Shown: positions 18,711 through 28,858, numbered from the stretch's first letter. The stretch: DNA of 64,000 bases from Pseudomonas sp. N40(2020) (GCF_014472415.1 NZ_JACSZV010000008.1:1-64000); one strand, 5' to 3'. The notes: generated by a model not told the origin, from the sequence alone. Numbers and translations are program-made.

Positions 18711-19333
18711 TACAGAGTCCCCATCAGGTAAACAACGGTGAATACGCAGATCCACACCACGTCCAGGAAGTGCCAGAACAGGCTCAGGCAGCTCAGACGG
18801 GTCTTGTTGGTCGCCGTCAGGCCGTGCTTGTTGACCTGGTACATCATGATGCCCATCCAGATCAGACCCGCGGATACGTGCAGACCGTGGGTACCGACCA
18901 GGGTGAAGAACGCGGACAGGAAGCCCGAACGGCTAGGACCGAAGCCCTCGGAGATCAGCAGGTGGAACTCGTTGATCTCCATGGCGATAAAGCCGGCGCC
19001 GAGCAGGAAGGTCATGAACAGCCAACCCAGAACCTGCTGCTTTTTACCTTTGAACAACGCCAGCATGGCGAAGCCGTAGGTGATCGAACTGAACAACAGC
19101 AGAGCGGTTTCGCCCAGCACGTATGGCAGTTCGAAGATTTCGTGGCCCGACGGGCCACCGGCAACGTTGTTTACCAGTACTGCGTACACCGCGAAGATCG
19201 ACGCAAACAGAATGCAGTCGGTCATCAGGTAGAGCCAGAAACCGTATACGGTCATCTCGCCCGAGTCGTGGTGATGGTCATCGTGCCCATGTTCACCATG
19301 GGCGTGTCCGGCATTGGTCACTAAATTCGACAT
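18710..19333 (-). CDS. cyoC: Cytochrome o ubiquinol oxidase subunit III
   Basis: The 207-residue subunit has five TM segments and the family's stretches [17 protein letters not shown] and [15 protein letters not shown] His/Asp-rich N-terminus ([17 protein letters not shown]) precedes TM1. It belongs to the heme-copper oxidase subunit III family and lies between cyoB and cyoD with three bases or fewer separating it from each. Confidence 0.97.
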   Translation of the reverse strand: MSNLVTNAGHAHGEHGHDDHHHDSGEMTVYGFWLYLMTDCILFASIFAVYAVLVNNVAGGPSGHEIFELPYVLGETALLLFSSITYGFAMLALFKGKKQQVLGWLFMTFLLGAGFIAMEINEFHLLISEGFGPSRSGFLSAFFTLVGTHGLHVSAGLIWMGIMMYQVNKHGLTATNKTRLSCLSLFWHFLDVVWICVFTVVYLMGTL

Positions 19334-19336
19334 GGT

Positions 19337-21367
19337 TTAAGCCTGTTCCAACGAGGTTTCAACACGGGTGGCACCGGCCGGGATTTTCCCTGCCGCAACC
19401 AGACGCTTGTGCTGCTCGGCTTCGATGCGCTCGATCGTTTCAACCGGAACCATATAGCCCTGATCGTCACGTGCAGCGTGGATCACGAAGTAGACGACAG
19501 TGCCTACCAGGCTCGCGATTGCCAGCCACCAGATGTGCCAGATCATTGCGAAACCGAAGACGGTCAACAGTGCGCCCATCACCACACCAGTAGCGGTGTT
19601 GTTCGGCATGTGGATCGGCTCGTACTTGGCCGGACGCTGGTACGCAGTACCGTTTTCCTTGGCTTCGGTGAACGGATCGATGCAGTCAGCCTTAGGCAGC
19701 ACAGCGAAGTTGTAGAACGGAGGTGGCGACGAGGTCGACCATTCCAGGGTATGTGCATTCCACGGGTCACCGTGATCGCAAACGTTCTCTGGCTTGTTGC
19801 GGTCACGCACCGACACGTACAGCTGGATCAGCTGGCAAGCGATACCGACAGCGATCATCACCGCACCGAACATGGCAACGTACAGGTACGGTACCCACTC
19901 AGGGTTGGTGGTGGCGTTCAGGCGACGGGTCATGCCCATGAAGCCCAGTGCATAGAGCGGCATGAACGCGACGAAGAAGCCCGAGATCCAGAACCAGAAC
20001 GCTGCTTTACCCCAGCCTTCGTGCAGCTTGAAGCCGAACGCTTTCGGGAAGTAGAACGCGAAACCTGCGATGTAACCGAATACCGCACCGCCGATGATCA
20101 CGTTGTGGAAGTGCGCGATCACGAACAGGCTGTTGTGCAGAACGAAGTCAGCACCCGGGATGGCCAGCAGTACGCCGGTCATGCCGCCGATGGCGAAGGT
20201 CACCATGAAGCCCAGCGTCCACAGAACCTGGCTGGTGAAGCGCAGACGGCCCTGGTAGATGGTGAACAGCCAGTTGAATAGCTTCACACCCGTCGGGATG
20301 GAAATCAGCATCGTCGCCAGACCGAAGAAGGCGTTGACGCTCGCACCCGAACCCATGGTGAAGAAGTGGTGCAGCCAAACCATGAAGCCCAGTACCGAGA
20401 TCGCGCCCGAAGCGTAGATCATCGAGTGGTGGCCGAACAGTTTCTTGCCGGTGAACGCCGAGATCACTTCCGAGAAGATGCCGAATGCCGGCAGGATCAG
20501 GATGTATACCTCAGGGTGGCCCCAGGCCCAGAACAGGTTGACGTACATCATTGGATTGCCACCAAGTTCATTGGTGAAAATGTGGAAATCCATGTAACGG
20601 TCGAGGGTCAGCAGTGCCAGGGTAGCGGTCAGGATCGGGAACGAAGCCACGATCAGGACGTTAGCCCAGGTGCAGGTCCAGGTGAAGATCGGCATGTCCA
20701 TCAGCTTCATGCCAGGGGTACGCATTTTCAGCACGGTGGCCAGGAAGTTGACCCCCGTCAGCGTCGTACCTAACCCGGATAGCTGTAGCGCCCAGATGTA
20801 GTAATCCATCCCCACGCCAGGACTGTATTGCAGGCCCGACAGCGGTGGATAAGCAACCCAACCGGTCTTGGCGAATTCGCCGACGCCCAGGGACAGGTTG
20901 ATCAGCACAACGCCGGATACCAGCAGCCAGAAGCTCAGGGAGTTCAGGAACGGGAACGCAACGTCACGCGCGCCGATCTGCAGCGGCACTGCAAGGTTCA
21001 TCAGGCCGGTGAAGAATGGCATCGCCATGAAGATGATCATGATCACACCGTGAGCGGTGAAGATCTGGTCATAGTGTTCAGGCGGCAGGTAGCCAGGCGA
21101 ACCTTCCGTGGCCATGGCCAACTGGGTACGCATCATGATGGCGTCGGCAAAACCGCGCAGCAGCATGACCATGGCGACGATGATGTACATCACGCCGATT
21201 TTCTTGTGGTCGACCGACGTCAGCCACTCGGTCCACAAGTAAGTCCACTTTTTGAAGTAAGTGATTGCAGCGAACAGCGCCAGACCACCGAGGGCGATCA
21301 TGGCGATGGTCACCATCACGATCGGCTCGTGGAATGGGACTGCTTCCCAACTTAATTTACCAAACAT
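19337..21367 (-). CDS. cyoB: Cytochrome o ubiquinol oxidase subunit I
   Basis: The catalytic subunit (676 residues, about 15 TM) oxidises ubiquinol and reduces oxygen to water while pumping protons. Visible are the CuB ligand motif [16 protein letters not shown], the second CuB His pair in WLHHFFTMG, and the heme ligand region [16 protein letters not shown]. The His-Tyr pair of HPEVY is intact. The length is the usual one for CyoB. Confidence 0.98.
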   Translation of the reverse strand: MFGKLSWEAVPFHEPIVMVTIAMIALGGLALFAAITYFKKWTYLWTEWLTSVDHKKIGVMYIIVAMVMLLRGFADAIMMRTQLAMATEGSPGYLPPEHYDQIFTAHGVIMIIFMAMPFFTGLMNLAVPLQIGARDVAFPFLNSLSFWLLVSGVVLINLSLGVGEFAKTGWVAYPPLSGLQYSPGVGMDYYIWALQLSGLGTTLTGVNFLATVLKMRTPGMKLMDMPIFTWTCTWANVLIVASFPILTATLALLTLDRYMDFHIFTNELGGNPMMYVNLFWAWGHPEVYILILPAFGIFSEVISAFTGKKLFGHHSMIYASGAISVLGFMVWLHHFFTMGSGASVNAFFGLATMLISIPTGVKLFNWLFTIYQGRLRFTSQVLWTLGFMVTFAIGGMTGVLLAIPGADFVLHNSLFVIAHFHNVIIGGAVFGYIAGFAFYFPKAFGFKLHEGWGKAAFWFWISGFFVAFMPLYALGFMGMTRRLNATTNPEWVPYLYVAMFGAVMIAVGIACQLIQLYVSVRDRNKPENVCDHGDPWNAHTLEWSTSSPPPFYNFAVLPKADCIDPFTEAKENGTAYQRPAKYEPIHMPNNTATGVVMGALLTVFGFAMIWHIWWLAIASLVGTVVYFVIHAARDDQGYMVPVETIERIEAEQHKRLVAAGKIPAGATRVETSLEQA

Positions 21368-21370
21368 CGT

Positions 21371-22312
21371 TTACTCCTCTGCCCCGGCAGCTGAATGCGA
21401 ACTCGAGTCAATTTCCGTGGCCGCCACTTCTTTCTCTTTCTTCTCGTGCTTCAGCGGCTTGCCCGGCTTCATACCTTCGTACTTGTCGACGATGATCTGG
21501 AACTGGTTCGGCGTGACCGAGGAGTAGAGTTCGACTGGGTTGTTCTGGCTCGGCTTGGCAAGGGCTGCGTATTCAACCTGATCAAGCTGTTTAGGTGACT
21601 TCTTGACTTCACTTACCCAGGCGTCGAAATCTTCCTGAGTGGTGGAGATAGCTTTGAACTTCATGCCGGTGAAACCCGCGCCGCTGTAGTTGGCGGAGAT
21701 ACCGTCCATTTCAGCGTTGCGGTCAGCGATCAGGTGCAGCTTGGTCTGCATGCCCGCCATCGCGTAGATCTGGCCGCCCAGGCCCGGGATGAAGAACGAG
21801 TTCATCACGGCATCGGAGGTGATCTTGAAGTTGATTGGCGTGTGCGCCGGGAACACGATCTTGTTGACCGTGGCAATGCCTTGTTCCGGGTAGATGAACA
21901 GCCACTTCCAGTCCAGCGCGACCACTTCGATGGTCACAGGCTTGACGTCGGATTGAATTGGACGATACGGGTCCAGTTCGTGGGTCGAAATGTAAGTGAT
22001 GTAACCCAGGGCGATGATGATCAGCACCGGGATGGTCCAGACCGCCACTTCGATTTTGGTCGAGTGCGACCATTTCGGGGTGTAGATGGCGTCTTTGTTG
22101 GAGGCGCGGTACTTCCAGGCGAACAGGAAGGTCATGACGATGACCGGCACCACAACCAACAGCATCAGCAGGGTCGCGGTGATGATCAGGTTGCGCTGTT
22201 CCAGGCCAACCTGGCCCGTTGGATTGAGCAAGGTCATGTTGCAGCCTCCCAGCAACAACGTGCCGAGCAGCGGCACTAGGCCTAGTAATCTGGGGTACCT
22301 GTTTTTACTCAT
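21371..22312 (-). CDS. cyoA: Cytochrome o ubiquinol oxidase subunit II (lipoprotein)
   Basis: This 313-residue subunit has a lipoprotein signal (LLGTLLLGGC, lipidated Cys at about residue 24), two TM helices (about 40-65 and 85-105) and a periplasmic cupredoxin-like domain. As in other quinol oxidases, the CuA-binding Cys residues of cytochrome c oxidases are absent. ATG at 22312 is chosen because it gives the correct signal peptide and is preceded by AGAGG; an in-frame upstream start would add an unlikely extension. Confidence 0.96.
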   Translation of the reverse strand: MSKNRYPRLLGLVPLLGTLLLGGCNMTLLNPTGQVGLEQRNLIITATLLMLLVVVPVIVMTFLFAWKYRASNKDAIYTPKWSHSTKIEVAVWTIPVLIIIALGYITYISTHELDPYRPIQSDVKPVTIEVVALDWKWLFIYPEQGIATVNKIVFPAHTPINFKITSDAVMNSFFIPGLGGQIYAMAGMQTKLHLIADRNAEMDGISANYSGAGFTGMKFKAISTTQEDFDAWVSEVKKSPKQLDQVEYAALAKPSQNNPVELYSSVTPNQFQIIVDKYEGMKPGKPLKHEKKEKEVAATEIDSSSHSAAGAEE

Positions 22313-23067
22313 CTCACGACCTCTAAAGCAGCTTGCGCAATGCAGTTGGGTTTTGATCGCCAACACTTCACCCTGCCAAGGGTTGGCATTTTCTTTGGAT
22401 TGAATAAGGGCCGCCCGTCGCGCGTCAGACGCTCGACAAAACCTGGGACAGCGGTCAGTTCTTATTCGAATTCGTGGTCAAAGGCCTTGTTACAGACCAA
22501 TTCCATTTGGTGCGGAAAGTTGGAAGGCACCGACACCTGGGTGTCTTGAAAGCCTCACGACTTACTCGACACCCGACTTCCTGCTCGCCTCCTTAATAAA
22601 GGCTGAACAGTGCCGGGAATTCAGTGCGGGCGATTGTAGATAGGTAGCGCCCTATACACCATGTCTTATCCCGAAATAATTTTTATCCGTTCGAGCAACA
22701 ATCCATCGCCATTTTTGCAAAAGTGCCGCATGTTATCGAAATCGATTCTCAACAAAAACACCAAATTTTGTAGGTGTACACGCCTCAGTTCAGACAGCTC
22801 CGAAGGCATTTCCTGAATGCCGGATCAGCGCAAAGCCCGATACCCCAAGGCTTCTGGCCATTTGCCTGCGCTTGTTAAAACTGCTTGATCTGGCACACGC
22901 GTGCAAAAGCCAAAATTCAATGAAACAGACCAATCCTTTTTTGTAACAGCGCACCAATCCGTGTCGCTGCGACGGCCTGCGACACGGTCTGTGTGACAAC
23001 ATGTCGCACATCTGCCGCACCCTCCCTTGCCGTTCGTCACGGTGTTTTCACAAACACCCTGAAATGC
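22313..23067. other. Long intergenic region upstream of cyoA
   Basis: No convincing gene is seen in these 755 bases. On the cyo strand there is a possible -10 TACAAT (22633-22638) without a clear -35, which would give a leader of about 315 bases. Two short palindromes lie in that leader: TGCCAAGGGTTGGCA (22374-22388) and GACACCTGGGTGTC (22532-22545). No perfect ANR or Fur box was found by eye. Confidence 0.4.
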
Positions 23068-23107
23068 AAAACGCCCCGATTTGCTGAACCGCAAATCGGG
23101 GCGTTTT
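23068..23107 (-). terminator. Terminator after dsbB
   Basis: A long perfect stem AACGCCCCGATTTGC/GCAAATCGGGGCGTT with T-runs on both sides, 31 bases past the dsbB stop. Confidence 0.9.
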
Positions 23108-23137
23108 CTGTATCGGCCAATCAGCCGAATAGTTGAC

Positions 23138-23647
23138 TCAGCGCAGTGCTTTTCGGTTACGCGAGGTCAGCAGTGGCACCAGAATCACCACCAGCACGAA
23201 CGCCACCAGCGCCCATTGCGCCAGCGACAGACCGAGGATCGGCGGGTACGGGGTCGAGCAGAAACCGTCGACCTGAAAGCCCAGCGGGAAGATCTTCGCC
23301 AGCGGCAGATCATCGACAATCGGCTGCAACACGTCGATACCGCAGCTCACTGCCGGATAGAACTGGGTGTACACGTGATGCCCCGCCACGCCGGCGCCGG
23401 CAATCGCGCAAATCACCACCAGCGCTTCGAACACGGTGATGCTGCGCTTGGTTCGCATGGCCGCGCCGATGAACGCGAACAGCGCGATCAGCAGCAACGC
23501 ATAGCGCTGCAAAATGCACAGTGGGCACGGCGCCTCGCCGAGCACGATCTGCATGTACAGTGCGCCACCGATCAGCGCCAGGCAGATGATGCCCAGCAGC
23601 ACCAGAAAGCGCCGCTCACGTCCCAGTCGAATCGTTTCCTCGCTCAT
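23138..23647 (-). CDS. dsbB: Disulfide bond formation protein B
   Basis: DsbB reoxidises periplasmic DsbA and passes the electrons to quinones. The 169-residue protein has four TM helices. The first redox pair is CPLC at residues 41-44, in the first periplasmic loop. The second pair is in the second loop (SCGID near residue 102 and FCSTP near 130). Pseudomonas usually have two DsbB paralogues (DsbB and DsbH), and this one's neighbourhood with the cyo genes is typical, so the symbol should be read at family level. Confidence 0.93.
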   Translation of the reverse strand: MSEETIRLGRERRFLVLLGIICLALIGGALYMQIVLGEAPCPLCILQRYALLLIALFAFIGAAMRTKRSITVFEALVVICAIAGAGVAGHHVYTQFYPAVSCGIDVLQPIVDDLPLAKIFPLGFQVDGFCSTPYPPILGLSLAQWALVAFVLVVILVPLLTSRNRKALR

Positions 23648-23672
23648 CGCGTTTCCCTTATATGTCCATGGT

Positions 23673-24233
23673 TCAGCTGGCCGGCGGCTGCGCTTGCAGT
23701 TGCGCCATCAGGCTGATGTTGTCTTCGATATGCCAATTGGCCGCAATGCGACCGTTGTCGATCTGATAGATATCGGTTGCCCGGAAGTCTACACGCTGCC
23801 CCTGCCCTTTGAGAGCCTTGAACGTGCCAGTGAAATGCCCGCGAAAGTGCAAATGCACTACCACGCGATCACCGGCGACGATCATTTGCTCGATCTCGCA
23901 ACTCAAGTCAGGCACCGCCGTGCGAAAAAACTTCGACGCCAGCAATGGCCCGGTCGGCCCCTGCACCCGACCTTCGGGTGGGGTCTTGTCGACAAATTGC
24001 GGCGACAAGGCGGCGGTGGCCAAGGCCTCTTCACCGCTGTTCCAGAAACTGCCATAACGCCGCGCCGCCAGCTCCATGGCTTGCGCCTGTGCCTTGGGCA
24101 GGCTCTGATCGACAATCAGGGTCTGCGGTTTGATCAAGGCCGATTCGGCAGAGGCAAACGGACTGGCCAGCAAAGCGGCCGACAGGCCCAGAGCGGCAAG
24201 GCTGAAATGACGGGACAAGGTGAGGTGCGACAT
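23673..24233 (-). CDS. Secreted SnoaL-like / NTF2-fold protein
   Basis: The 186-residue protein has a signal peptide (LAALGLSAALLASPFASA, cleavage before ESALI). The mature domain resembles SnoaL-type ester cyclases: FWNSGEEALATAALSPQFVD, GPTGPLLASKFFRTAVPDL, GDRVVVHLHFRGHFTGTF and the final FRATDIYQIDNGRIAANWH with its conserved Trp-His. Many such proteins have unknown substrates. It is 25 bases upstream of dsbB on the same strand and may be co-transcribed, so disulfide chemistry in the envelope is a loose contextual link only. Confidence 0.8.
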   Translation of the reverse strand: MSHLTLSRHFSLAALGLSAALLASPFASAESALIKPQTLIVDQSLPKAQAQAMELAARRYGSFWNSGEEALATAALSPQFVDKTPPEGRVQGPTGPLLASKFFRTAVPDLSCEIEQMIVAGDRVVVHLHFRGHFTGTFKALKGQGQRVDFRATDIYQIDNGRIAANWHIEDNISLMAQLQAQPPAS

Positions 24234-24357
24234 TAGGGCGATCCTGATCAGGTAAACGAACGAGCGCCTATCATCAGCATCGGGGAATAAACGATAAACC
24301 GGTTAAGAAACGATTAACCTTTAAACACTTTTTACGAATCAGGATCGTGTAACGGCA

Positions 24358-24429
24358 ATCGCGAGCAGGCTCGCTCCCACATTGGATCTGCGTTGAACAC
24401 AAATCCTGTGGGAGCGAGCCTGCTCTCGA
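24358..24429. repeat. REP-like palindrome (GAGCAGGCTCGCTCCCAC type)
   Basis: CGAGCAGGCTCGCTCCCACA (24362-24381) is answered by TGTGGGAGCGAGCCTGCTC at about 24407-24425. It lies between the convergent-side ends of hmp (stop at 24452) and the region ahead of the SnoaL-like gene. A related element is at 32301-32367. Confidence 0.9.
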
Positions 24430-24451
24430 ATGAAGGCGACGCGGTTTCAGA

Positions 24452-25633
24452 TCACTCCAAAGCAGCAGCCGGCCCGAAGAACTCATACCGGCTCTGCTTC
24501 TCCGGCACACCCAGTGCTTTCAAATGGCGCTTGATCGCCCCCATGAAACCTTTCGGCCCAAGGAAGTAAGCGTCGACATCACGCTGCGCCGGCAGCCACT
24601 CGCCGAGCAACTCCTCGCTCAACATCCCGACCTTGTCCGCCGCCGGGCTCACGCCGTCATCTTCGGCATAGCAGTAGAAACGCTTGAGCTGTGGATGACG
24701 TTCGGCCAACTCATCGATCCAGTCGCGGAACGCGTGGACGCTGCCATTGCGCGCGCAGTGGATAAAATGCACCGGACGCTCAGTCTCCAGCGCCGCTTCC
24801 AGCATCGCCAGCGTCGGGGTGATGCCGACACCGCCACTGATCAGCACCAGCGGCTTGTCGCTGGCGGTCAGGATGAACTCACCCGATGGCGGGAACAGCT
24901 GAATGCTCGCGCCGACATGCAGTTGATCGTGCAAATAATTGGAGGCTCGGCCCCCCGGTTCGCGTTTGACGCTGATGCGGTACTGACCGTTGTTCGCCAG
25001 TGCCGACAGCGAGTAGTTGCGGCGGATTTCTTCACCGTCGAGGATCAGCTTCATACCGATGTACTGACCCGGCTCGGCTGCGAGGATCGGGCCTTTGTCC
25101 GCTGGCTCGAAGTAGAACGAAATGATTTCCGCGCTCTCCTCGACCTTGGCCGCCACAATGAACTCCCGCGCCCCGCGCCAGCCGCCGACGGCTTGCTCTT
25201 TCTGGTCGTAGATGGCGGTTTCGGCGCCGATCAGGATATCAGCCAGTTGCCCGTAAGCCGCGCCCCAGGCACTCATCACTTCTGGCGTGGCGATCTCTTC
25301 GCCGAGCACTTCGGAGATGGCGCGCAGCAGGCAGGCACCCACAATCGGGTAGTGTTCCGGGAGGATTTGCAGAGCTACGTGCTTGTTGATGATCTTCGCC
25401 ACCAGATCGCCCAACTGGTCGAGCTGATCGATATGCCGCGCGTACATCAACACGCCGTTGGCCAAGGCACGCGGTTGGTCGCCGCTGGCCTGGTGGGCCT
25501 GGTTGAACAACGGGCGGACTTCCGGGTATTCGGCGAGCATCATGCGGTAGAAGTGGGTAATCAACGCTTCACCACCGCTTTCCAACAGAGGCACGGTGGA
25601 TTTGACGATGGCACGATCCTGGACGCTAAGCAT
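24452..25633 (-). CDS. hmp: Flavohemoprotein (nitric oxide dioxygenase)
   Basis: Hmp converts NO and O2 to nitrate using NAD(P)H. The 393-residue protein has the globin domain (1-140) with distal Tyr29 and Gln53 and proximal His85 (NKHVALQILPEHYP), the FAD domain with RRNYSLSAL, and the NAD domain with SGGVGITPTLAMLEAAL. All active-site residues are intact. It is divergent from norR, with NO-responsive regulatory DNA between them; in P. aeruginosa the matching gene is called fhp. Confidence 0.97.
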   Translation of the reverse strand: MLSVQDRAIVKSTVPLLESGGEALITHFYRMMLAEYPEVRPLFNQAHQASGDQPRALANGVLMYARHIDQLDQLGDLVAKIINKHVALQILPEHYPIVGACLLRAISEVLGEEIATPEVMSAWGAAYGQLADILIGAETAIYDQKEQAVGGWRGAREFIVAAKVEESAEIISFYFEPADKGPILAAEPGQYIGMKLILDGEEIRRNYSLSALANNGQYRISVKREPGGRASNYLHDQLHVGASIQLFPPSGEFILTASDKPLVLISGGVGITPTLAMLEAALETERPVHFIHCARNGSVHAFRDWIDELAERHPQLKRFYCYAEDDGVSPAADKVGMLSEELLGEWLPAQRDVDAYFLGPKGFMGAIKRHLKALGVPEKQSRYEFFGPAAALE

Positions 25634-25673
25634 AAGGTTGACTCCTGAGCTTCATTTAAAAGTTACCTAGGCT

Positions 25674-25691
25674 TATCAGTTTCCATGCCAA
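25674..25691 (-). promoter_or_regulatory. Sigma54-like promoter element for hmp
   Basis: On the minus strand TTGGCATGGAAACTGATA has the -24 GG and correct spacing, but the -12 position reads GA instead of GC. It lies about 40 bases before the hmp start and 40 bases downstream of the nearest operator-like site, the usual geometry for a sigma54 activator. Confidence 0.5.
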
Positions 25692-25730
25692 CTAATTTAT
25701 TCATATAAATCAGCAGCTTAAAAACATAGT

Positions 25731-25788
25731 AGTCAAATCGACTCAAAGCTCTTTATAGTCATCCCGACTACATCTTGTCTCTTTGACT
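25731..25788. promoter_or_regulatory. Three NorR-type binding sites, GT-N7-AC
   Basis: AGTCAAATCGACT (25731-25743), AGTCATCCCGACT (25757-25769) and TGTCTCTTTGACT (25776-25788) each contain GT-N7-AC, the core recognised by E. coli NorR, which also uses three sites. Centres are 26 and 19 bases apart. The third site ends 8 bases before the norR start, so it may also repress norR. Confidence 0.75.
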
Positions 25789-25796
25789 ACAAGACC

Positions 25797-27356
25797 ATGA
25801 CTGCCAAATCCCTGCTCACCGCTTTGCTTCCCCTCGTATCCGACCTCTCACGCGAACTGCCCGAGGGTGAACGCTACCGACGCCTGCTCGAAGCCATGCG
25901 CGCCCTGCTGCCGTGCGATGCCGCCGCGTTGTTGCGCCTCGACGGTGAATCGCTGGTGCCGCTGGCAGTCGATGGTTTGAGCATCGACACCCTGGGCCGG
26001 CGCTTCAAAGTCAGCGAGCATCCGCGCTTTGAAGTGCTGCTGGCGGGTAGAGGGCCGACCCGATTTGCCGCCGACAGCGACTTGCCTGATCCCTACGACG
26101 GTCTGGTCGACGGCCTCGACGATCACCTCGAAGTTCACGATTGCCTCGGCTGCCCATTGTTTGTCGATGAAAAACTCTGGGGCCTGATCACCCTCGATGC
26201 CCTCGACCCCGAGCGTTTCGAGCCGATCGAACTGGACGCTTTGCAAGCCTTCGCCAGCCTCGCCTCGGCCACGGTCAACGCCGCCGAGCGCATCGAACGG
26301 CTGGCAATCCGCGCTGAAGACGAGCACCAGCGCGCCGAGGTCTACCGTCAGGCCAGCGGTCAGCAGAGCCGCGAAATGATCGGCCAGAGCAAGGCGCATA
26401 AACATCTGGTGGAAGAAATCAATCTGGTCGGAGGCAGCGATCTGACCGTGTTGATCACGGGTGAAACCGGGGTTGGCAAAGAACTGGTGGCTCAGGCGAT
26501 ACATGCAGCCTCCAAGCGTGCCGACAAACCGATCATCAGCCTCAACTGCGCCGCACTGCCCGACACACTGGTGGAAAGCGAACTGTTCGGCCACGTGCGC
26601 GGCGCCTTCACCGGCGCCACCAGCGACCGCCGTGGCAAATTCGAACTGGCCAATGGCGGCACGCTGTTTCTCGATGAAGTCGGCGAGCTGTCGCTGACCG
26701 TGCAGGCCAAGTTGTTGCGGGTCCTGCAAAGCGGCCAGTTGCAGCGTTTGGGTTCGGACAAGGAACATCAGGTCGACGTACGCCTGATCGCCGCGACCAA
26801 CCGCGATCTGGCCGAAGAAGTGCGCAGTGGCCGCTACCGGGCCGACTTTTATCATCGTCTGAGCGTGTACCCGTTGCGGGTGCCGGCTCTGCGTGATCGC
26901 GGCCGTGACGTATTGCTGCTAAGCGGTTTCTTCCTCGAACAGAACCGCTCGCGCATGGGCCTTAATAGCCTGCGGCTCACCAGCGACGCTCAGGAAGCCC
27001 TGCTCGCCTACACTTGGCCGGGCAACGTACGTGAGCTGGAACACTTGATCGGGCGCAGTGCGTTGAAGGCTTTGGGCAACTGCAAGGTGCGGCCGAAAAT
27101 CCTCAGCCTGAGTGCGGCGGACCTGGATTTGCCGCGTGAGGTTGTGGATAACTCGCCCGAGCCGATTGCCGGGGTTGTCGCGGCGATGCCGTTGATCAGC
27201 GGGGATTTGCGCAGCGCGACCGAGGAGTATCAGCGGCGGTTGATCAGTGCGGCGCTGGAACGCAATCAGGATAACTGGGCGAGTGCGGCGCGGGAGTTGG
27301 GGCTTGATAGAGCCAACCTCGGACGGATGGCCAAGCGGTTGGGGATGAAAAGCTAA
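25797..27356 (+). CDS. norR: NO-responsive sigma54-dependent activator NorR
   Basis: The 519-residue activator has an N-terminal GAF domain that in NorR binds NO through a mononuclear iron (about residues 25-175). The AAA+ domain has Walker A GETGVGKE near residue 220 and the sigma54-contact motif GAFTGA near 270. A C-terminal Fis-type HTH ends in RANLGRMAKRLGMKS. It probably activates the divergent hmp gene through the three sites between them. The P. aeruginosa counterpart is named fhpR. Confidence 0.95.
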   Translation: MTAKSLLTALLPLVSDLSRELPEGERYRRLLEAMRALLPCDAAALLRLDGESLVPLAVDGLSIDTLGRRFKVSEHPRFEVLLAGRGPTRFAADSDLPDPYDGLVDGLDDHLEVHDCLGCPLFVDEKLWGLITLDALDPERFEPIELDALQAFASLASATVNAAERIERLAIRAEDEHQRAEVYRQASGQQSREMIGQSKAHKHLVEEINLVGGSDLTVLITGETGVGKELVAQAIHAASKRADKPIISLNCAALPDTLVESELFGHVRGAFTGATSDRRGKFELANGGTLFLDEVGELSLTVQAKLLRVLQSGQLQRLGSDKEHQVDVRLIAATNRDLAEEVRSGRYRADFYHRLSVYPLRVPALRDRGRDVLLLSGFFLEQNRSRMGLNSLRLTSDAQEALLAYTWPGNVRELEHLIGRSALKALGNCKVRPKILSLSAADLDLPREVVDNSPEPIAGVVAAMPLISGDLRSATEEYQRRLISAALERNQDNWASAARELGLDRANLGRMAKRLGMKS

Positions 27357-27469
27357 GCCCCCCACCCGACAACTGACCTAAAGCCCACCCCATAAACGCC
27401 GATAACCCGGCATCAATAGTTTCTGGCGATTTGCACCCTCGCCCACCACCTTTTCCACAGAAGGTTTAT

Positions 27470-28372
27470 ATGTCTTCCACCAAAGCCCGCGCAGACTCAC
27501 TTTCGCTTCTGCTGTTTACCTTGCGCAGCGGCAAGCTGATGGCGATCAACCTGCTGAAAGTCAGTGAAATCATCCCCTGCCCGCCGCTGACCAAAATGCC
27601 GGAGTCGCACCCGCACGTTAAAGGCATTGCGACCCTGCGCGGCGCCTCGTTGTCGGTGATCGACCTCAGCCGCGCCATCGGCGAGCGTCCACTGGAAGAC
27701 CCAAACGGCGGCTGCCTGATCGTCACCGACGTCAGCCGTTCGAAGCAGGGTCTGCACGTCCAGGCGGTGAGCAAGATCGTCCATTGCCTGACCACCGACA
27801 TCAAGCCACCGCCGTTCGGTTCCGGCGGCTCGCGGGCCTACATCACTGGCGTGACCTCAGTGGACGGCACACTGGTGCAAGTGCTGGACATCGAAAAAGT
27901 CATCCACAGCATTGCCCCGGCGCAGATCGAAATGGCGCCGACCGACCTGTCCATGGAAGACGCCGATGTACTCGGCAACGCGCGGATTCTGGTGGTCGAC
28001 GACAGCCAGGTGGCGCTGCAGCAATCGGTGCACACCCTGCGCAACCTGGGCCTGCAATGCCACACCGCGCGTAGCGCCAAGGAAGCCATCGACTGCCTGC
28101 TCGACCTGCAAGGCACGGCGCAACAGATCAACCTGATCGTCTCCGACATCGAAATGTCCGAGATGGACGGCTACGCCTTCACCCGCACCCTGCGTGAAAC
28201 CCCGGACTTCGCTCACCTTTACGTGCTGCTGCACACCTCGCTCGACAGCGCGATGAACAGCGAAAAAGCCCGACTGGCCGGGGCCAACGCGGTGCTGACC
28301 AAGTTCTCCTCGCCGGAACTGACCCAACGCCTGATCGAAGCGGCCAAGCACGTCGCCGCCAACGGCCACTGA
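27470..28372 (+). CDS. cheV: Chemotaxis protein CheV
   Basis: This 300-residue protein joins a CheW coupling domain (about residues 10-150) to a receiver domain (about 168-295). The receiver has ILVVDDSQVALQQ and the phospho-acceptor Asp in LIVSDIEMSEMDGYAF. CheV links chemoreceptors to CheA and adapts their output through its phosphorylation. ATG at 27470 is preferred because AGAAGG lies just upstream. It is a lone cheV, not beside other che genes. Confidence 0.93.
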   Translation: MSSTKARADSLSLLLFTLRSGKLMAINLLKVSEIIPCPPLTKMPESHPHVKGIATLRGASLSVIDLSRAIGERPLEDPNGGCLIVTDVSRSKQGLHVQAVSKIVHCLTTDIKPPPFGSGGSRAYITGVTSVDGTLVQVLDIEKVIHSIAPAQIEMAPTDLSMEDADVLGNARILVVDDSQVALQQSVHTLRNLGLQCHTARSAKEAIDCLLDLQGTAQQINLIVSDIEMSEMDGYAFTRTLRETPDFAHLYVLLHTSLDSAMNSEKARLAGANAVLTKFSSPELTQRLIEAAKHVAANGH

Positions 28373-28858
28373 GTGTTGGGCGAGACCTACTGCTTTTTGA
28401 TGCGGCGCGATCTGCAAGCAGACGTGCCGGAAATGGTCTGGCCGGAGGGTGTTGAGATCAGCACTTACCGGCCGGAGTTGGCTTTGGCGGTGCATCACCT
28501 GATGCAACTCGGTCACCGGGAAGGTGGGGGGCGAGTGCCAGATCTCGACACCTGGCAACGGCGCTTTGAAAGCGATCCGGAGTATGACCCGGCGCTGTGT
28601 TTCATTGCTCTTGATGCCGAGGGCGTAGTCGGTGTGGTGCAGTGCTGGACCAGTTCATATATCAAGAATCTGGTGGTGCATCCGCGCGCTCATGGCCGAG
28701 GTTTGGGTCGGGCGCTGCTGTTGAATGCATTCAAAACTTTTCAGCAGCGGCGCGAAGGATTTGTTGATTTGAAGGTGCTGGAAGATAACGTTCGGGCGCA
28801 GCGGTTGTATGAAAGTGCCGGGATGTATGTGGTTCGCCGGGAACGTGTTCCCGCCTGA
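28373..28858 (+). CDS. GNAT-family N-acetyltransferase
   Basis: The 161-residue product has a single GNAT domain, with the acetyl-CoA loop in VVHPRAHGRGLGRALL (about residue 105-120) and the late VLEDNVRAQRLYESAGM. The substrate is unknown. The GTG start directly follows the cheV stop without its own Shine-Dalgarno site, so translation may be coupled; an internal ATG at codon 10 is an alternative start. Confidence 0.85.
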   Translation: MLGETYCFLMRRDLQADVPEMVWPEGVEISTYRPELALAVHHLMQLGHREGGGRVPDLDTWQRRFESDPEYDPALCFIALDAEGVVGVVQCWTSSYIKNLVVHPRAHGRGLGRALLLNAFKTFQQRREGFVDLKVLEDNVRAQRLYESAGMYVVRRERVPA

